Assembly (NCBI GenBank): GCA_035506135.1
Contig: DATJPY010000074.1
Coordinates: 3,002 to 67,001, forward strand
From: DATJPY01 sp035506135
GTDB lineage: Bacteria; Myxococcota_A; UBA9160; PR03
Direction: 5' to 3'
Length of the DNA stretch: 64,000 nt
Shown: piece after piece, positions 60,405 to 64,000 of the stretch
Numbering within the stretch: position 1 is the stretch's first letter
Layout: the number at the start of each line of letters is the position of its first letter
The notes under the pieces: generated by a model
Seen by the model: the letters and a program-made list of their open reading frames with translations, nothing else
The model's database searches: none
Told to the model about the DNA's origin: nothing
Program-made: the position numbers and the translations under genes

Positions 60405-63029
60405 ATGCTGCCCTCCCGCCATCGACCCGCGAGCGCCCGCGGGTCGCGGCCGCTGCGACACCTGGCGCTGATCGCGGCCCTGGGCGTGCTCGGCGTCGGC
60501 CCCTGCAGCCTCCAGAGCGTGGTCTTCCACCTCCCCACCGCGGGCGGCCTCCAGCGCATCGAGGTGGTCGTGCCGAGCGGCACGGACCCGAGCCAGATCA
60601 GCCTGGCGCTCGACGGTGTCGACGTGACCGGCTCGTTCACGCCGATCGGGGGCGTCCTGGTCGGCATGCTGCCGGTACCGGGACCGGGCTCCCACCACCT
60701 CACGATGACCCGTCCCCTGGCGCTGATCCCCGGCTTCCCGATGCCGCTCACGACGGGCTTCCTCTTCGACTCGCCCACCGCGGCGCCCGACCTCGTCTCC
60801 GTCGAGCCGGCGAGCGGGGGCAACGCGCCGCGCACGGCTTGGATCCGCTTCCGCCTCGCCGGGGTGCCCGACACGTCGGCGTTGTCGGGCTGGGGCTTCG
60901 GGATCGAGTGCAACGGGCAAAGCGTCGCGCGCAGCGCCTACGCTCTCGCCGACGGATCGCTCGTGCTGAACCCGAGCCCCGAGCTACCTGCCGGCGCGAG
61001 CTGTCGGGCCGCGTGGCGCCGGAGCGATGGGCAGGTGGCGGAGGCCACCTTCCAGGTCGCCGCCGACGCCGCGGGGGGTCCGGCAAGCGCGCTCTACGAC
61101 CGCACCAACCCGCTCTTGCTCGCGCCCTTCCCCGACGACTACTACACCGTCGCGGATCCGACCCTGCCGAGCGGGCTCGGGATCGACCTTCCCGTCCCGC
61201 CGTTCGCGGATCCCACCCAGCAGCAGGCCTTCCAGGCGCTCGTCGGGTCGGAGCAGGGAGTCGACGGCTGGAGCCGGCAGCCGCCGATCGTGATCGCCTT
61301 CTCCCAGGCGCTCGATCCCTCGCTGGTGCCCGCCGACGAGTTCGCCGCGCAGGACCCCTTCACGCCGATCGCCCTGGTCGACATCGACCCCACGAGCCCC
61401 AGCTACCAGAAGCGCATCCCCTACCACATGACGATCCGCTCGGATCCCGCGCCGGCGGGCGGCGGCGGGGGCGTGGACAACGTCGCGATGCTCTTCCCGA
61501 CCATCGACCTGCGCGAGCGCGGCGTCTACGCCGTCGTCGTCACGCGGCGCGCCTTCGCCGCCTCGGTGCCGGGGCTCCCGTTCGGGCCGTCGGCGTTCTT
61601 CGCCTCGGTGCTGGCCGCGCCCTCCGCCTCGGACGCGCCCGAGGTGGTGCGCGCGCGGAGCTCGATCGGGCCCGTGCTCGACGCCGTGGCCGCGCTCCCC
61701 GACGTGCCGATCCCGCGCGAGGACGTCGCCCTCGCAGTGCGGCTCTCGATCCGGACCCAGCCGAGCCCGGCCGACCTGATCGCGCTCAAGGAGATGGCGC
61801 TGGCCTCGCCGCCGCCGCCGCTGCTGCTGCCCGACGTAAACACCAACCCGTGTCCGAATCCCACGACGTCCTGCATCCAGCTGATGCTCCCGGATCGGGC
61901 GCTCAAGGTGATCGGGAAGGTGCGGCTCCCGAACTTCCGCAACTCATCCGGCGTTTTCGAGCGCGACCCCGGAACGGGGCTGCCGGTGCAGACCGGAACC
62001 AACGACGTCCCGTTCATGATGACGCTGCCGCTGCAGTCGCTGTCCGGCCCGGTGATCCCGCTGATGTACCAGCACGGCAACCCGGGCTCGCCCACCGAGA
62101 TCTTCGGCTCCAACAACGAGCAGCTCGACGACGCCGGCTTCGCGCTCATGGGGATCGAGGACACGCTGAACCGCGAGATCGGACAGGACGTCGCGCGACA
62201 GGTCCAGGTGATCTTCTTCTTCCTGATCCAGGCGCAGCAGCTCCCGGACTACTGGAACCAGACCGGCGCCGACATGATGTTCTTCCTGCGCGCGATCCAG
62301 GGCATGGGATCGCTCGACCTGATCCACGCGGTCAACGGAAGCCCGGCGCTCGGCGGCGACGGCGTCCCCGAGATCGACCCGTCGACGATCCTCTACAAGG
62401 GCATCAGCGAGGGCGCCAACAACGCGGAGCGCTTCCTGCCCTTCGCGCCCGAGATCCTCGCCGCGGAGACCACCGTGGGAGGGGCGCGGCTCGGCGAGAC
62501 GCTGATCCATCAGAGCGCCGACATGATCCTGCAGCAGATCGGCGCCTTCCTGCCCAAGCTCCGACCGGTCGAGCTGTGGGTGGGGCTCTCGCTGTACCAG
62601 GCCGCCTTCGATCCGCAGGACGGGCACAGCTACCTGCGCAACCTGTACCGCGAGCCGCTGCTTCCCTTCGCCGGCTCGAACGACGTGACGCCGCCGAGCA
62701 CGATCTGGACGCAGGGCATCGGCGACTCGCTGGTGCCCAACAACGCGAGCTACGCCATGGCGAACGAGATGGGCATCCCGCACGTGCGCCCGATCGCGCA
62801 CGCGGTCCCGACGCTCGTCCAGGTGGACGCGCCGCTGCGCGAGAACATCGCTCCCGGCATCACGGCGGGCTTCTTCCAGTTCGACCCGGCCACCACGCCG
62901 GGCTGCGCCGGCGGCGTTCAGCCCGAAGGCCACTACTGCCCGCAGAGCGCGCCGATCGCGCGCGCGCAGCGCCTCCACTTCCTGCTGACCGCTCTGCAGG
63001 GATCGCCCGAGATCATCGATCCCTTCTGA
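60405..63029 (+). CDS. Large secreted alpha/beta-hydrolase-like protein
   Basis: An 874-residue exported protein. A signal peptide of about 35 residues (LRHLALIAALGVLGVGPC, not a clean lipobox because Pro precedes Cys) is followed by one or two beta-rich modules up to about residue 340. Then comes an alpha/beta hydrolase region: LMYQHGNPGSPTE (oxyanion HG), LYKGISEGANNAERF with the GxSxG-like nucleophile elbow GISEG, IWTQGIGDSLVPN (candidate Asp) and RPIAHAVPTL (candidate His). It is probably a secreted esterase or depolymerase; the polymer or ester is unknown. The start is ATG 60405 because of its ribosome site and the promoter just upstream. Confidence 0.7.
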   Translation: MLPSRHRPASARGSRPLRHLALIAALGVLGVGPCSLQSVVFHLPTAGGLQRIEVVVPSGTDPSQISLALDGVDVTGSFTPIGGVLVGMLPVPGPGSHHLTMTRPLALIPGFPMPLTTGFLFDSPTAAPDLVSVEPASGGNAPRTAWIRFRLAGVPDTSALSGWGFGIECNGQSVARSAYALADGSLVLNPSPELPAGASCRAAWRRSDGQVAEATFQVAADAAGGPASALYDRTNPLLLAPFPDDYYTVADPTLPSGLGIDLPVPPFADPTQQQAFQALVGSEQGVDGWSRQPPIVIAFSQALDPSLVPADEFAAQDPFTPIALVDIDPTSPSYQKRIPYHMTIRSDPAPAGGGGGVDNVAMLFPTIDLRERGVYAVVVTRRAFAASVPGLPFGPSAFFASVLAAPSASDAPEVVRARSSIGPVLDAVAALPDVPIPREDVALAVRLSIRTQPSPADLIALKEMALASPPPPLLLPDVNTNPCPNPTTSCIQLMLPDRALKVIGKVRLPNFRNSSGVFERDPGTGLPVQTGTNDVPFMMTLPLQSLSGPVIPLMYQHGNPGSPTEIFGSNNEQLDDAGFALMGIEDTLNREIGQDVARQVQVIFFFLIQAQQLPDYWNQTGADMMFFLRAIQGMGSLDLIHAVNGSPALGGDGVPEIDPSTILYKGISEGANNAERFLPFAPEILAAETTVGGARLGETLIHQSADMILQQIGAFLPKLRPVELWVGLSLYQAAFDPQDGHSYLRNLYREPLLPFAGSNDVTPPSTIWTQGIGDSLVPNNASYAMANEMGIPHVRPIAHAVPTLVQVDAPLRENIAPGITAGFFQFDPATTPGCAGGVQPEGHYCPQSAPIARAQRLHFLLTALQGSPEIIDPF

Positions 63030-63055
63030 GCGGCGCCCTGCGACACGAGCTCGGC

Positions 63056-64000
63056 ATGAGCGAGGCGGACTTCCCGGCGGGACGCTGGCGGGCGCGCTGG
63101 ATCTGGTGCGAGCCGCCGCGCATCGAATCGGGGGTGGGGCCGTTCGCGCGACGAGCCTCGGCGGCGTGCGTGACGGCCTGCCTCCGCCGCACGTTCCCGC
63201 TCGACGCCGTTCCATCCCGCGCGCCCGCCCGCCTCACCGCCGACTCCCGCTACGTGCTGTGGGTGAACGGCGTCGAGCTCGCGCGCGGGCCGGTGCGCTC
63301 GAACGGGAGGCGCCTCCACTACGACGCGGTCGATCTCGCGCCGGTGCTCCGGCGCGGCTGGAACGCCATCGCCGTGATGGCGCGCTTCTTCGGCGGCGCG
63401 AATCCGTGGTGGGCGCCGGTGCCGCCGGGCCTGCAGCTCGGTGCGGGCGCCTTCCTCTTCGAGGCGCGCCTCGGCGACGCGACACTCGTGAGCGACGCGA
63501 GCTGGCGCGCGCTCCGCGCCGACGCGTGGTCCCAGATCGCACCCCGAGGCGTCGGAGCGATGCCCGCGGAGGTGTTCGACGCACGGGCGCTCGACGCCGG
63601 CTGGCGCGACCCCGGCTTCGACGACGCGGGCTGGGCTCGAGCCCTCGAGCTGGCGGCGAACTCGATCGGCTTCACGGGACGCCACGAGCCACCGAGCCAT
63701 CCCTATGGGCCCCTGCTGCCGCGCCCGATCGCCCCGCTCGGCTGCGAGCCGCGCGCCGCAAGAGCCGCCGTGCTGGCGAGAGCGCCCGACGGCGCCCTGC
63801 AGGACGACCCCGTCGAGCAGGTGCTGGCCGATCAGCGCGCGGCGGGTCCGCTCGAGCCAGGAGCGGCCGGCTCGCCGCTGCGGATCGACGCCGGTCCCGA
63901 CGGCGCGCGCCTCGCCGTACTCGACTTCGGCGAGGTGGTGTCGGGCACCGTCGAGATCGAGCTCGACGCGCCGGCCGGCGCGCGCATCGACGCCGCCGCC
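63056..64000 (+). CDS. Alpha-L-rhamnosidase-like glycoside hydrolase, N-terminal part (3' cut by window)
   Basis: A 315-codon open frame that continues past the window end. From ATG 63056 it begins ADFPAGRWRARWIWCEPP and shows the beta-sandwich carbohydrate-binding modules found at the N-terminus of GH78 enzymes: LTADSRYVLWVNGVELARGP, LHYDAVDLAPVLRRGWNAIA, WWAPVPPGLQ and later LAVLDFGEVVSGTVEIELDA. GH78 hydrolases release L-rhamnose from glycosides; the catalytic barrel would lie beyond the window. No signal peptide is visible. It begins 26 bases after the secreted hydrolase stop, so the two may be co-transcribed. Confidence 0.8.
   Translation, partial: MSEADFPAGRWRARWIWCEPPRIESGVGPFARRASAACVTACLRRTFPLDAVPSRAPARLTADSRYVLWVNGVELARGPVRSNGRRLHYDAVDLAPVLRRGWNAIAVMARFFGGANPWWAPVPPGLQLGAGAFLFEARLGDATLVSDASWRALRADAWSQIAPRGVGAMPAEVFDARALDAGWRDPGFDDAGWARALELAANSIGFTGRHEPPSHPYGPLLPRPIAPLGCEPRAARAAVLARAPDGALQDDPVEQVLADQRAAGPLEPGAAGSPLRIDAGPDGARLAVLDFGEVVSGTVEIELDAPAGARIDAAA

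Overview
The window is a very GC-rich (about 70 percent by eye), gene-dense bacterial chromosome segment with 53 protein genes called, including one short leader peptide. Genes are packed into operons with stop/start overlaps of the ATGA or GTGA type. I see no tRNA, rRNA, CRISPR array, insertion sequence or prophage. Three secreted proteins end in a PEP-CTERM sorting tail and a fourth small protein resembles an exosortase-associated family. Together with outer-membrane proteins this points to a Gram-negative, exosortase-bearing bacterium. Cys-rich/calcium-repeat surface proteins and heavy acyl-CoA metabolism are reminiscent of Binatota, Desulfobacterota or myxobacterial-like lineages, but the exact phylum is inference.

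Layout. 1-2.7 kb: two amidohydrolases, the first cut by the window edge. 2.7-4.3 kb: a small Cys-rich repeat protein and a CAP-domain PEP-CTERM protein. 4.2-13.3 kb: a seven-gene minus-strand operon (ABC ATPase, fused binding protein-permease, four acyl-CoA dehydrogenases, one crotonase) divergent from an acyl-CoA synthetase, probably a beta-oxidation-type route for an imported carboxylate. 13.3-16.6 kb: a surface operon (PEP-CTERM protein, TPR/beta-barrel protein, FecR-like protein). 16.7-19.7 kb: EamA transporter, exonuclease III, polytopic membrane protein. 19.8-26.8 kb: a TetR-controlled operon of cytochrome P450, a 1295-residue four-domain fusion (FGGY kinase, 2-hydroxyacid dehydrogenase, SCP2, class II aldolase) and a Rieske oxygenase. 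26.8-29.9 kb: TetR, LolA-like protein and acyl-CoA synthetase. 30-33 kb: Fpg glycosylase, a repeat-built PEP-CTERM protein and the small exosortase-associated-like protein. 33-37.4 kb: YdcF-like, coiled-coil, PpiC-type isomerase and DUF3604 proteins. 37.4-41.8 kb: an isocitrate lyase/PEP mutase family enzyme, then a histidine kinase, sigma-54 activator and PspA operon. 42-47 kb: a 1701-residue surface mosaic protein. 47-50.1 kb: ferredoxin-like protein, lipoprotein, diiron protein and its TetR. 50.2-56 kb: nitroreductase, crotonase, two MFS exporters, GT39-type glycosyltransferase. 56-58.6 kb: SpoU methyltransferase and leuA with a leucine-rich leader and attenuator. 58.7-64 kb: PilZ protein, phosphotransferase, secreted alpha/beta hydrolase and the start of a rhamnosidase-like gene.

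The most unusual items are: (1) the four-domain fusion sitting between a P450 and a Rieske oxygenase; (2) a recurring promoter layout in which a TANNNT box lies 6-9 nt before a start codon that has no Shine-Dalgarno, suggesting leaderless transcripts, including one symmetric -10 box that appears to serve two divergent genes; (3) a leuA leader peptide with seven leucines plus a competing hairpin; (4) short tandem duplications that copy stop codons; (5) an array of PEP-CTERM proteins, two of which overlap convergent housekeeping or metabolic genes at their tails.
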